Assembly (NCBI GenBank): GCA_025355305.1
Contig: JANXZW010000063.1
Span: 1-60,846 of the forward strand
Reading direction: 5' to 3'
Length of the DNA: 60,846 bases
From: Actinomycetes bacterium
GTDB lineage: Bacteria; Actinomycetota; Actinomycetes; Nanopelagicales; Nanopelagicaceae
The notes under the pieces were generated by a model. That model was not told the DNA's origin and searched no databases. It was given only the letters and a program-made list of their open reading frames with translations. Shown here piece after piece: positions 1 to 8,417 of this stretch; position 1 is the first letter of the stretch, and each line of letters starts with the position of its first letter. Position numbers and translations under genes: made by a program.

Positions 1-1202
1 TAGATAAGTATCCGCACCAACTTTCAGGTGGACAGCGTCAGCGCGCGATGATCGCCCAGGCTCTGGCTTGCGACCCTGCGCTTTTGATTGCAGATGAACC
101 AACCACTGCGCTTGATGTAACGGTCCAGGCTGAAATTTTGGATCTCATGCGCGGTCTGCGCACGCGTTTGAACTCGGGAATTTTGTTGATTACCCACGAT
201 ATGGGTGTAGTCGCAGATATGGCCGATGAGATCATGGTGATGCAGAGTGGAAATATGGTGGAGCATGGAACTGCAGACCAGATCTTCAATCGTCCGGTTC
301 ACCCTTACACCCAACAACTTCTCGCTTCGGTACCCAAACTCGGCAGCACCGCGATGCGCGTACTCGAGCCAAGTCAAGCCACGGCTCAACCTGTTCTGAA
401 ATTATCCAATGTCACTATCGAATATCCCAAGCGCGGAAGAATTCCTGCCTTTGTTGCCGTCGAAGACTTCTCACTTGAGATTTATCCCGGTGAGATTGTT
501 GGACTCGTCGGTGAATCAGGTTCTGGCAAGACCACAGTGGGTCGTGCATCCATCGGGCTGCTTCCCATCAAATCAGGCCGTCTAGAGGTTGTTGGTCAGG
601 ACATCAGCGGCGCTTCTCAGAAAGATCTACGTTCGATTCGGCGCAGCACTGGAATTGTCTTTCAAGATCCCGCTAGTTCACTTAATCCGCGTCTTCCAAT
701 AGGTGAGAGCATCGGCGAACCTCTTTTCTTAGCAAAGATCGCCAAAGATAAAGAGTTAGATAAGCGTGTTGAGGATCTTCTCGCTAGTGTCGAACTGCCC
801 CGCAGTTACCGAAACCGCTATCCACACGAACTTTCAGGCGGTCAGCGCCAGCGTGTCGGCATTGCTCGGGCACTTGCCCTGACCCCAGATATCTTGATCG
901 CCGATGAGCCAACATCTGCTCTGGATGTTTCAGTTCAGGCACGGTTCCTTGAGCTCTTACAAGAGTTACAAGCCCAATTGAAATTCGCCTGTCTCTTCAT
1001 TAGCCATGATTTAGGAGTCGTCGACATCCTCTCTCACCGAATTGCGGTTATGCAGAATGGCAAGTTGGTCGAGGTCGGTACTCGGGATCAAATTCTGAAG
1101 CATCCAAAGGATCCTTACACCCAGCGTCTCATCGGCGCCGTTCCGGTTCCAGATCCTGCGGAGCAGAAGTTGCGCCGTGAGGCTCGTCTGGCTTCTAAGT
1201 AA
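1..1202 (+). CDS. Oligopeptide/dipeptide ABC transporter, fused double ATPase (5' truncated)
   Basis: This is the 3' part of a gene that begins before the window; the reading frame is open from base 3. It encodes a DppD-DppF type tandem ATPase that would power peptide uptake from the cytoplasmic side of the membrane. The first half shows only its signature (LSGGQRQR), Walker B (LLIADEPTTALD) and H-loop. The second half is complete, with Walker A GESGSGKTT near base 520, signature LSGGQRQR near 830 and Walker B ILIADEPTSALD near 890. Each half ends with the proline-rich oligopeptide-family tail (HPYTQQLLASVP, DPYTQRLIGAVP). Fusion of both ATPases in one chain is common in this family. The stop codon directly abuts the stop of the convergent peptidase gene. 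Confidence 0.93.
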   Translation, partial: DKYPHQLSGGQRQRAMIAQALACDPALLIADEPTTALDVTVQAEILDLMRGLRTRLNSGILLITHDMGVVADMADEIMVMQSGNMVEHGTADQIFNRPVHPYTQQLLASVPKLGSTAMRVLEPSQATAQPVLKLSNVTIEYPKRGRIPAFVAVEDFSLEIYPGEIVGLVGESGSGKTTVGRASIGLLPIKSGRLEVVGQDISGASQKDLRSIRRSTGIVFQDPASSLNPRLPIGESIGEPLFLAKIAKDKELDKRVEDLLASVELPRSYRNRYPHELSGGQRQRVGIARALALTPDILIADEPTSALDVSVQARFLELLQELQAQLKFACLFISHDLGVVDILSHRIAVMQNGKLVEVGTRDQILKHPKDPYTQRLIGAVPVPDPAEQKLRREARLASK

Positions 1203-3176
1203 TCACCAGATCCGAACGCGCTCGTCCTCTGCAAGCCAGAGTGGGTCGCCCTCTGTGACCCCAAAAGCATCGTAGAACTCTGGAAGGTTCTTGAGAATTT
1301 GATTGCAGCGAAACTCTTCCGGCGAGTGGGGGTCTGTCGCAATCCGGCGCTTGACCTCCTCGGAGCGCAATTTTCCATTCCAGATCTGCGCATAACCAAT
1401 AAAAAAGCGTTGCTCGCCCGTCAGACCATCAATAACGGGCGGAGAAGCCCCCTCTAGCGAAATTTGATAAGCCTCGAGTGCCACAGAGGCTCCACCGAGG
1501 TCCCCGATGTTCTCGCCAATCGTGAGGGCGCCATTGACGTGCACATCAGGAGCGTTTGTGGGGTGCAATTGCTCGTACTGATTTATTAACTTCTTGGTGA
1601 GGAGATCGAATTTTTCCCGATCCTCCTCACTCCACCAATTATTTAAATTTCCATCTCCATCAAATTTTGAACCTTGGTCGTCAAAACCATGTCCGATTTC
1701 GTGTCCGATAACTGCTCCGATTCCTCCGTAATTGACCGCATCATCGGCCGCTAAATCAAAGAATGGGGGCTGCAAGATTGCAGCTGGAAAGACAATCTCG
1801 TTGTAAAGAGGGTGGTAGTAGGCATTTACGGTCTGCGGGGTCATGCCCCACTCTTCGCGATCAATCGGGGCACCAATCTTGGAGAAGTTGTACTCCTGAG
1901 CAAATTTCGTTACCGCCTCTAGATTCGCCATCAGATCGTCAGCGACGATTGTGAGTTTGGAATAGTCGCGCCACTTATTGGGGTAGCCGATCTTGGGGGT
2001 AAATTTATTGAGTTTCTCTAGCGCCTTCTGCTTGGTGGTGGGGCTCATCCAATGCAATCTGGTGATGTCATGACGATAGGCCTCGATGAGATTTTCCACG
2101 AGCTGATTCATCCGCTCTTTTGCTATCGGCGGGAAGTGGCGGTTTACATACTCCTGGCCGATTGCTTCGCCAAGCGCGCCTTCGACGAGTGCAACTCCGC
2201 GCTTCCAGCGTTCGCGCAACTCGGGGGTTCCGGAGAGAGTGCGACCATAGAAGTCGAAATTTTCCTCAACAAAGGCTCGAGAGAGATAACTAGAACTTCC
2301 CGAAATGAGGTGCCAAGTAAGCCATGAACTCCAGGAATCAGAATCAAATTCAGAGAGTAGTTCAGAAACTCCTGCAAAGTGCGAGGGCTGCTGCACGATC
2401 AAATTCTCCATGACGTGATCTGGAACGAGAGCGGCCTTCATCCAAAGTGGCCAATCAAAGCCCGGGGTGAGTTCTCGCAAACCAGAGAAGTTAAAGGTGT
2501 TGAGAACTAAGCTCATATCGCGATCTCTGACTTGATCGAAGTGGTTAGCGGCAATTTTCGTCTCAATCGCAAGGACTCGCTCTGCATGTTCAGGCGCACC
2601 GGCAATTCCGGCAAGGGCGAAGATCTTTGCTGCGTGCAGCAAAAAAGCCTCGCGAATCGCTGCGTACTGCTCCTCACGATAGTAAGCCTCGTCGGGGAGA
2701 CTTATTCCTCCTTGAGACATGTACATCACGTAGCGGGTGCTGTCGTGGGCATCGACCTCCACACCGATAGAGAAGAGCCCACCGAGACCACGTGCCTCTA
2801 AAGATCCCATAGTTTCCAGAAATTCCGCTACCGATGCAATTGAGAGAGTCCTCTTGATATCTTGGGCGATCGGGGAGATTCCAAGTTCTTCGATGCGCTG
2901 CTCATCCATGAAAGAGCGAAATAGGTCGCCAATTTTCTGGGGGTTGCTCCCAGAGGGCGAAACGGAGTGTGAGAGCTCCTCGATGATCTCACGCACATCG
3001 GCTTCACTCTGTTCGCGCAAGATTGTGAAGGATCCGTATCCCGAGCGATCGGAAGGAATCTCGAAGTTCTTGAGCCATGAACCATTGACGTAGCGGAAGA
3101 AGTCTGCGCGAGGGGAGACGGTGGTATCGAAATGATCGTGGAAAATTCCACTGGAGAGTTGGCTCTGAGGGGTCAT
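1203..3176 (-). CDS. pepO: M13 family zinc metallopeptidase (PepO/neprilysin-like)
   Basis: A 657-residue oligopeptidase of family M13. The zinc site HEIGH lies in VIGHEIGHGFDDQGS and the third ligand comes from ENIGDLGG, the usual ExxxD motif downstream. The C-terminus (RCNQILKNLPEFYDAFGV...) matches the conserved end of the family. No signal peptide or N-terminal membrane anchor is visible, so a cytoplasmic peptide-degrading role is likely, unlike animal neprilysins. The neighbouring gene encodes a peptide transporter ATPase, which would fit peptide use, but the two genes are convergent rather than in one operon. A TAGGCT element ends six bases before the ATG, which suggests a leaderless transcript. 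Confidence 0.93.
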   Translation of the reverse strand: MTPQSQLSSGIFHDHFDTTVSPRADFFRYVNGSWLKNFEIPSDRSGYGSFTILREQSEADVREIIEELSHSVSPSGSNPQKIGDLFRSFMDEQRIEELGISPIAQDIKRTLSIASVAEFLETMGSLEARGLGGLFSIGVEVDAHDSTRYVMYMSQGGISLPDEAYYREEQYAAIREAFLLHAAKIFALAGIAGAPEHAERVLAIETKIAANHFDQVRDRDMSLVLNTFNFSGLRELTPGFDWPLWMKAALVPDHVMENLIVQQPSHFAGVSELLSEFDSDSWSSWLTWHLISGSSSYLSRAFVEENFDFYGRTLSGTPELRERWKRGVALVEGALGEAIGQEYVNRHFPPIAKERMNQLVENLIEAYRHDITRLHWMSPTTKQKALEKLNKFTPKIGYPNKWRDYSKLTIVADDLMANLEAVTKFAQEYNFSKIGAPIDREEWGMTPQTVNAYYHPLYNEIVFPAAILQPPFFDLAADDAVNYGGIGAVIGHEIGHGFDDQGSKFDGDGNLNNWWSEEDREKFDLLTKKLINQYEQLHPTNAPDVHVNGALTIGENIGDLGGASVALEAYQISLEGASPPVIDGLTGEQRFFIGYAQIWNGKLRSEEVKRRIATDPHSPEEFRCNQILKNLPEFYDAFGVTEGDPLWLAEDERVRIW

Positions 3177-3182
3177 GCGGGA

Positions 3183-3188
3183 AGCCTA
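3183..3188 (-). promoter_or_regulatory. Putative -10 element of the M13 peptidase gene (leaderless)
   Basis: TAGGCT on the minus strand followed by exactly six bases and the ATG. There is no Shine-Dalgarno sequence between. Called because the same TANNNT-N6-start spacing recurs across the window. Confidence 0.5.
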
Positions 3189-3251
3189 ATAGAGCGCCAG
3201 AGCTCTATCGTGTCGAAATTACTATGACTTTCAAGTATCTGGAATGCAAAG

Positions 3252-3257
3252 TAAGAT
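3252..3257 (+). promoter_or_regulatory. Putative -10 element of the marR-family gene (leaderless)
   Basis: TAAGAT, six bases (tgaggg), then ATG at 3264. The bases GAGGG could instead act as a ribosome binding site, but they sit too close to the start for good spacing. Confidence 0.4.
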
Positions 3258-3263
3258 TGAGGG

Positions 3264-3752
3264 ATGAACGCGAAGAAGATAGAGCCGAAGTGGCTCTCAC
3301 CCAAGGAGCTGAAGGCTTGGCGTTCTTACATCGTCGCCTCGCGCCGCCTCTGGGATGCGATGGAGGTCGATTTAGCCCCTCACGAATTGTCACTCTCTGA
3401 CTATGAGATCTTGGTCCACCTGAGCGAAGCTCCAGAGCGAGCAATTCGCATGAGTGAGTTGGCCGAGAGCGCCATGATTTCCAAGTCGCGACTCTCGCAT
3501 CGCATGAAGGTCATGGAAAATGCGGGATGGGTTCGCCGCGAGGCTTGCGCAATGGATAGACGCGGACAATTTGCCATAATGACCGAGAAAGGGTGGAAAG
3601 CAATTGTGAAAGCCGCCCCTGATCATGTCACCAGTATTCGATCCCGCTTCATCGACCACCTGACCGTCAAAGATCAGGAAGATTTAGCACGTATTTTTGA
3701 GCGGGTTAGCGCCAAGATGCGGGAGCAATTTGGCGAGAATTGCGGCGAGTGA
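3264..3752 (+). CDS. MarR family transcriptional regulator
   Basis: A 162-residue winged-helix regulator. The middle of the protein reads LSDYEILVHLSEAPERAIRMSELAESAMISKSRLSHRMKVMENAGWVRR, typical of MarR: a DYEIL helix, a recognition helix with SKSRLSHR, then the wing with the DRRGQFAIMTEKG motif. Such proteins act as dimers that bind palindromic operators and often respond to phenolic ligands. The target cannot be read from the sequence. The nearest candidate is the divergent M13 peptidase gene, 87 bases away. The gene is followed by a bidirectional terminator. Confidence 0.92.
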   Translation: MNAKKIEPKWLSPKELKAWRSYIVASRRLWDAMEVDLAPHELSLSDYEILVHLSEAPERAIRMSELAESAMISKSRLSHRMKVMENAGWVRREACAMDRRGQFAIMTEKGWKAIVKAAPDHVTSIRSRFIDHLTVKDQEDLARIFERVSAKMREQFGENCGE

Positions 3753-3780
3753 CACTTTTCAGCAGATCTGTAAAATAAAA

Positions 3781-3811
3781 AACCCCGCCACTTTTGGTGA
3801 CGGGGTTTTTC
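3781..3811. terminator. Bidirectional intrinsic terminator
   Basis: CCCCG-c-CAC pairs with GTG-a-CGGGG around a short loop, flanked by AA on one side and TTTTT on the other, with an A-rich stretch upstream that serves as the U-run for the other strand. It lies between the convergent marR-family gene and the histone-like gene. Confidence 0.85.
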
Positions 3812-3820
3812 AATGTGGAT

Positions 3821-4129
3821 TTACTTCTTTGCAGCGGCCTTCTTACGTGGCTTTGCAGCAACTTTCTTAGCAGCTGGCTTTGCAGCGGCCTTCTTAGCAG
3901 CAACCTTCTTGCGAGGCTTAGCTGCGGCCTTCTTAGCAGCTGGCTTTGCAGCGGCCTTCTTACGTGGCTTTGCAGCCACCTTCTTAGCAGCAGCCTTCTT
4001 TGCTGGAGCTGCCTTCTTTGCTGGAGCTGCCTTCTTGGCAGCAACCTTCTTGCGACGCTTTGGAGCTGGAGCTGCTTTAGCAGCTGCCTTCTTGCGACGC
4101 TTTGGAGCAGTTTTCTTAGCTGCAACCAT
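3821..4129 (-). CDS. Lys/Ala/Pro-rich histone H1-like DNA-binding protein
   Basis: A 102-residue, very basic protein built almost wholly from AAKK, AAKP, PRKK and PKRRKK units. It has no globular domain; it resembles the C-terminal tail of eukaryotic H1 and the tails of actinobacterial HupS/Lsr2-type nucleoid proteins. The expected role is non-specific DNA compaction. A strong ribosome binding site (AGGAGAT, four bases before ATG) supports the start and suggests high expression. Its repeats resemble the Lys/Ala-rich N-terminus of the sigma factor at 10943. Long overlapping ORFs on both strands here are products of the repetitive codons and are not genes. Confidence 0.85.
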   Translation of the reverse strand: MVAAKKTAPKRRKKAAAKAAPAPKRRKKVAAKKAAPAKKAAPAKKAAAKKVAAKPRKKAAAKPAAKKAAAKPRKKVAAKKAAAKPAAKKVAAKPRKKAAAKK

Positions 4130-4148
4130 TTACATCTCCTATCAGAAT

Positions 4149-4169
4149 GGTTCGATCCGTCACCGAACC
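4149..4169 (-). other. Small hairpin upstream of the histone-like gene
   Basis: GGTTCG and CGAACC, separated by nine bases, form a six-pair hairpin about 20 bases upstream of the start codon, inside the likely 5' leader. It could stabilise the mRNA or be incidental. Confidence 0.3.
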
Positions 4170-4283
4170 TGTTCAAGGAGAATCGTGACAGCAAAAAGAG
4201 TCAGATGCCATTATTTTCGACATAAATGTGAGTGCGTGTCGCAACATTATTTTTTTAATATTTTGTGCTCTTTGGGGTTTTTG

Positions 4284-5567
4284 CTAAGAACTTTCCTCGT
4301 CGCTCTCTTGTGGGCCTCTTCGTTTACTGCGTTGTTCAATTGCATCAAGATTGGTTTTTAAATCGAAATTTCGAAACTCTGGCAACTTTGCGGCGGAAAA
4401 AGTAACTAAACCAATACATAAGAGGCCACCCGAAATGACTGAGGTGCGCAGCGAGGTGATCGCCGCGGATGTACCGGCGCGTAATTGCCCTCCGAGGGGA
4501 CCCACGGAGTAAGAGAGTAGTTCTAATCCTGCCAAACGGCCACGATATTCGTCGTCGATCGTCTGATTCCAGAGAGTATTTCGACAGAGGGCACTGACCT
4601 GGTCAGATGCCCCAGCTAATCCTAGAAAGAGCAGTACGACCCATAGATGGTTTGTAGTTGCAGACAAGGTGATGCAGAGCCCCCAACCGATCGCGGCGAG
4701 GGTGATCGCCCAGCCGTGCCTGGTGAAATCTTTCATCCAACCGCTCGTTGCAGTCACGAGTAGTGCGCCAAGGATCCCTGCAGAGTAGAAGAGTCCGAGG
4801 GCCCATCGCGAATGAATTTGATCGGCCCAGAAAGGGAAGAGAGCATTTGGCATCGCAAAGAACATCGCGATGAGATCAATGATGTAGGTACCGAGGAGAT
4901 CTCTGCGAGAGGCGGCGTACCGTAAACCGCCGAACATGGCCTTGATGGATTTGGATGCGACCTCTTGCAGAGGAGGTACAGCTGACACTCGCAGAAGTAA
5001 GGTCACCGAGATTACATAGGAGAGAATGTCGATCCCATATGCGCTTCGGACACCGCTTATAGCGATGATGACTCCAGCAATAGCTGGGCCGATAAGAGCG
5101 CTAAATTGCCAGCGCAGCGACATCAAGGCCATGGCTGAGGGAAGATCTTCGTGATCAACCAGGCGAGGAATCATCGCGCTAAAACTTGGCCCTGATAAGC
5201 CATCCACCGCAGCAAATCCTGCAGCAACAAAATAAAGCAACATCAGGCTGGGGTGATGAAGTAGTGCGTTGGCGAAAAGGAGGGCAGAGCAGAGGAGTGC
5301 TCCCGCTTCACAGCGCCAAACCATTTTCTTTCGATCTACTGAATCGGCTAGCACCCCACCCCACAAAGCGAAGATCACGAGGGGAACAATTTCTACCGCT
5401 CCCATGGCGCCGACGGCAATATAGGAATTTGTCAATTCTTTGATCTGAAAGGGGAGGGCAACGAGGGTGAGCGCTGAACCAAAACGCGTAACAACTCCAG
5501 AGATAAAGAGAAATCGCAAATTTTTGTTTTTGCGCAGCGGAGAGAGATCTACTGTAAATCGCGCCAT
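4284..5567 (-). CDS. MFS transporter, enterobactin exporter (EntS)-like
   Basis: A 427-residue major facilitator with about twelve hydrophobic segments. The first loop carries the MFS signature region (WGGVLADSVDRKKMVWRCE, residues about 69-88). The overall pattern, including a GLSGPSFSAMIPRLV stretch near residue 122, fits the drug/siderophore efflux branch (EntS, DHA3). The substrate is not evident. A TAGGCT element inside the last codons of the upstream panB gene, six bases before the ATG, suggests an independent leaderless transcript. The final 30 residues are a charged tail. Confidence 0.85.
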   Translation of the reverse strand: MARFTVDLSPLRKNKNLRFLFISGVVTRFGSALTLVALPFQIKELTNSYIAVGAMGAVEIVPLVIFALWGGVLADSVDRKKMVWRCEAGALLCSALLFANALLHHPSLMLLYFVAAGFAAVDGLSGPSFSAMIPRLVDHEDLPSAMALMSLRWQFSALIGPAIAGVIIAISGVRSAYGIDILSYVISVTLLLRVSAVPPLQEVASKSIKAMFGGLRYAASRRDLLGTYIIDLIAMFFAMPNALFPFWADQIHSRWALGLFYSAGILGALLVTATSGWMKDFTRHGWAITLAAIGWGLCITLSATTNHLWVVLLFLGLAGASDQVSALCRNTLWNQTIDDEYRGRLAGLELLSYSVGPLGGQLRAGTSAAITSLRTSVISGGLLCIGLVTFSAAKLPEFRNFDLKTNLDAIEQRSKRRGPQESDEESS

Positions 5568-5573
5568 TGGGGG

Positions 5574-5579
5574 AGCCTA
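5574..5579 (-). promoter_or_regulatory. Putative -10 element of the MFS gene inside the panB stop region
   Basis: TAGGCT on the minus strand, six bases before the ATG at 5567. The TAG of the hexamer is also the stop codon of panB. Confidence 0.45.
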
Positions 5580-6386
5580 GTGAAAGGTTTCTTTCTCCGA
5601 AGGAAATTTAGACGCAGCAACATCATCTGCCCACTCTCGAACCGCTGCGCTCATCTCGGATCTCAGATTTCGGTAGGCCTTTGCAAATTTTGGCGGGTTC
5701 TCAGTTAATCCCATGAGATCGGTCCAGACGATGACTTGGGCGTCACAATTTGCACCAGCCCCAATTCCGATCACTGGAATGTGCAGCGCCTCTGAAATCT
5801 CGGCGGCTAATTCCGCGGGAACAAGTTCTAGAACAATTGCGAAGACCCCCGCTTCTTGCAGCGCTAGGGCATCGCTCAGAATTTGTGAGGCGCCTTCGCC
5901 TCTACCTTGTACTTTGAAACCGCCGAGGGCATGGACGGATTGCGGAGTGAGACCTAGGTGCCCCATGACTGGTATCCCGGATTCGATCAACTTTTTGATC
6001 TGGGGGATAACTCTCGCTCCACCTTCAATTTTTACCGCTTGCACTTGGGCCTCTTTAAATAGCCGAGTCGCACTCTCGCAAGCGAGATCGGGAGATTTTT
6101 CATAACTTCCAAAGGGGAGGTCGGCAACAATCATCGCGTTCTTTGATCCGCGGACGACGGCGCGAGAGAGCATGATCATCTGTTCGAGAGTGACGGGAAT
6201 TGTGTTCTCTTCACCGAGAAAATTATTTCCAGCGCTATCTCCCACGAGAAGTACCGGGATACCTGCGTTATCAAAGATCGAGGCGGTCATCTCCTCATAA
6301 CTGGTAATCATCGCCCATTTCTCACGACGAATTTTCTTTGCGGCGAGGTCTGTGATTGAGACACGACGGGTCTGGCCATTAGACAT
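5577..6386 (-). CDS. panB: 3-methyl-2-oxobutanoate hydroxymethyltransferase
   Basis: 269 residues. PanB transfers a hydroxymethyl group from methylene-THF to alpha-ketoisovalerate to give ketopantoate, the first step of pantothenate and CoA synthesis. Family blocks are visible: MITSYEEMTASIFDNAGIPVLLVGDSAGN (the D ligates Mg2+), VVADLPFGSYE, VKIEGG, PVMGHLGLTPQSVHALGGFKVQGR and the catalytic region VLELVPAELAAEIS with IGIGAGANCDAQVIVWTDLMGL. Length is normal. A Shine-Dalgarno-like AAGGGGA precedes the ATG. No other pantothenate gene is nearby. Confidence 0.96.
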   Translation of the reverse strand: MSNGQTRRVSITDLAAKKIRREKWAMITSYEEMTASIFDNAGIPVLLVGDSAGNNFLGEENTIPVTLEQMIMLSRAVVRGSKNAMIVADLPFGSYEKSPDLACESATRLFKEAQVQAVKIEGGARVIPQIKKLIESGIPVMGHLGLTPQSVHALGGFKVQGRGEGASQILSDALALQEAGVFAIVLELVPAELAAEISEALHIPVIGIGAGANCDAQVIVWTDLMGLTENPPKFAKAYRNLRSEMSAAVREWADDVAASKFPSEKETFH

Positions 6387-6470
6387 GATTTCCCCTTAAA
6401 AGCTCGCTGCCAAAACTGGTCCGCGGCTTCACCTAGTCTACCGAGCCCTCGCCCTTTTCACCCACGCGGG

Positions 6471-6476
6471 TAGGAT
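6471..6476 (+). promoter_or_regulatory. Putative -10 element of nadE (leaderless)
   Basis: TAGGAT followed by six bases (ttgccc) and ATG at 6483. This placement favours the ATG over the in-frame TTG at 6477. The AGGA inside it could alternatively be a ribosome binding site. Confidence 0.45.
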
Positions 6477-6482
6477 TTGCCC

Positions 6483-8189
6483 ATGAGCCCTCAGCAGATC
6501 GGCCAGTTGCGCGTGGGTTTGGCACAGGTAAATCCAACGGTGGGAGCTTTTGAGTACAACTCTAATTTAATCCTTGAATATGCTGGCAAAGCCGCAAGTG
6601 CTGGGGCCCATATCCTCGTTATGCCGGAGATGGTGCTTACAGGTTACCCGGTTGAAGATCTGGCAAATCGCGCAACCTTTCGTCTGGCTTCCAAGAAGGC
6701 GCTCGCGGCACTGGTAACGAAGTTAGAAGATTATGGAGACCTTGTCAGCATTGTGGGTTATCTAGAGGAGAGTGCCTCGCGCCGCCCACAAAATGCTGTG
6801 GCTGTTATCTACCGCGGTCAGGTGGTCGCTACCTATATAAAGCACCATCTACCTAATTACGGAGTCTTCGATGAATTTCGCAATTTCGTAGCCGGAGAGA
6901 GATCTTTGGTCGTACGCATTCACGGCATAGATGTTGGAATTGCAATCTGTGAAGATATTTGGCGCGAGAAGGGTCCGGTTGCTGATCTCGCGGAGCGCAA
7001 CGTTGGTTTAGTTCTTGTCCCCAACGGAAGTCCTTTTGAGAGAAATAAAGATGATCTAAGGGCCGCGCTAGTGCGTCGTAGAGCGCGCGAGATCGGGGCG
7101 CCGCTCCTTTATGTAAATATGACCGGGGCACAAGATGACCTGGTCTTCGATGGAGACAGTATCGCCATGGCTGCTAATGGTGAATTAATTGCGCGCGCTC
7201 CACAGTTTGATGACGGCTTGATGGTTATCGATATTGATGCGAAAGCAGCCACAAGTACACCTGATCTTGTCATCAGCGAAGCCCGCCTTGGTGGATACTT
7301 AAAAATTATTCATGGCGTAGCCTCTCGCTTAGAGATCGAAGGCGAGATTTGGCAAGCACTCGTCGTGGGTCTGCGCGATTATGTAAAAAAGAATGGTTTT
7401 CCCTCCGTGATCCTGGGCCTGTCTGGGGGGATTGATTCCGCGGTGACTGCTGCGATTGCCGCCGATGCCGTTGGGGCCAAACATGTATTCGGGGTTGCGC
7501 TGCCGAGCCAGTACTCCTCAGATCACTCACTGAGTGACGCAGCAGATTGCGCTAAACGGATTGGACTTAACTTTCGTGTGATCGAGATTCAACCGATGGT
7601 CAATAGCTTCTTAAACGCTCTTAGCCTCACGGGGCTCGCAGAAGAGAATGTGCAGGCACGTGTGCGGGGAACTACCTTGATGGGGCTTTCCAATCAGGAG
7701 GGCCATCTTGTGTTGGCCACTGGAAATAAATCGGAGTTAGCGGTGGGCTACTCCACCCTTTATGGCGACGCCGTCGGGGGCTACGCACCGATAAAGGATT
7801 TACTGAAGTCAGAGGTTTGGGCGATTGCGCGTTGGCGTAACCGAGTAGCTCTTGCTAGCGGGGAGCAGGAACCTATTCCAGTTAACTCGATCAATAAAGA
7901 GCCAAGCGCAGAGTTGCGCCCCGATCAGAAGGACAGCGACTCCCTGCCTGATTACAACCTCCTCGATCAACTACTCACTATTTACATTGAAAATGATGGG
8001 GGGCTACAGGGGCTCCTAGATGCCGGTTTTGATGCCAGTTTGGCGATCAGAGTGATTCAGATGGTGGATCGCTCCGAATACAAAAGACGCCAGTACCCAC
8101 CGGGTCCGAAAATTTCACGCCGCGCATTCGGAAAGGACCGGCGGCTACCAATCACCTCGGGCTGGCGCGAGAACCTTCCACTGGAGTAA
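6483..8189 (+). CDS. nadE: Glutamine-dependent NAD+ synthetase
   Basis: 568 residues from the ATG. An N-terminal nitrilase-type glutaminase domain shows the Glu-Lys-Cys triad in MPEMVLTGYP, KHHLPNYGVFDE and ICEDIW; it frees ammonia from glutamine. The C-terminal ATP-pyrophosphatase domain begins near residue 285 and holds the P-loop GLSGGIDSAV. The end (YKRRQYPPGPKISRRAFGKDRRLPI) is characteristic of the family. Together they convert deamido-NAD to NAD+ in the cytoplasm. The gene stands alone between divergent panB and the SAM riboswitch. Confidence 0.96.
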   Translation: MSPQQIGQLRVGLAQVNPTVGAFEYNSNLILEYAGKAASAGAHILVMPEMVLTGYPVEDLANRATFRLASKKALAALVTKLEDYGDLVSIVGYLEESASRRPQNAVAVIYRGQVVATYIKHHLPNYGVFDEFRNFVAGERSLVVRIHGIDVGIAICEDIWREKGPVADLAERNVGLVLVPNGSPFERNKDDLRAALVRRRAREIGAPLLYVNMTGAQDDLVFDGDSIAMAANGELIARAPQFDDGLMVIDIDAKAATSTPDLVISEARLGGYLKIIHGVASRLEIEGEIWQALVVGLRDYVKKNGFPSVILGLSGGIDSAVTAAIAADAVGAKHVFGVALPSQYSSDHSLSDAADCAKRIGLNFRVIEIQPMVNSFLNALSLTGLAEENVQARVRGTTLMGLSNQEGHLVLATGNKSELAVGYSTLYGDAVGGYAPIKDLLKSEVWAIARWRNRVALASGEQEPIPVNSINKEPSAELRPDQKDSDSLPDYNLLDQLLTIYIENDGGLQGLLDAGFDASLAIRVIQMVDRSEYKRRQYPPGPKISRRAFGKDRRLPITSGWRENLPLE

Positions 8190-8244
8190 ACCGAACTTCG
8201 AGAAAATTTGTCATCTGGGCCCTTCCTGCTTAAGATTTGGCAAG

Positions 8245-8357
8245 GTCACGAGTTCCAGGTTTTAGCCCCGGCTTACTGGACGGCAACCCTCCACCACGGT
8301 GGGGTGCTCCGGGTGAAGACCAGGCTAGTTGCACGGTGCAATTAGCAAGCGTGGGTC
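8245..8357 (+). promoter_or_regulatory. SAM-IV riboswitch controlling metY-metX
   Basis: The region between nadE and metY matches the actinobacterial SAM-IV aptamer: GGTCACGAG opens the closing stem, followed by AGCCCCGGCTTACTGG, then ACGGCAACCCTCCACCACGG, GGTGGGGTGCTCCGGGTGA and AGACCAGG, which closes the stem with GGTC. A further hairpin (TTGCACGGTGCAA) and the GCAAGCGTGGGTC pseudoknot strand follow. SAM binding is known to turn off methionine synthesis genes in this family. The distance from its end to the metY start is 60 bases, leaving room for a sequestered ribosome binding site. I distinguish it from SAM-I by the compact core and the trailing pseudoknot hairpin. Confidence 0.85.
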
Positions 8358-8417
8358 TGAAATAGTTGGGGAAACCCCTCTATTTTCTGCACCCCCTTAT
8401 GTCACGGGAGGTACTTC

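Noticed and set aside
4149-4169. GGTTCGATCC resembling a tRNA T-arm
   Set aside because: No acceptor stem, anticodon arm or D-arm can be drawn on either strand; it is a small hairpin in a leader.
3706-4361. Long ORFs on both strands across the histone-like gene (for example Leu/Arg-rich and Phe/Ala-rich frames)
   Set aside because: They mirror the repetitive AAG/GCC codons of the Lys/Ala-rich gene, lack ribosome binding sites and have compositions typical of shadow frames.
8245-8357. SAM-I riboswitch
   Set aside because: The core resembles SAM-I, but the compact layout with a trailing hairpin and GCAAGCGTGGGTC pseudoknot strand fits the actinobacterial SAM-IV type better.
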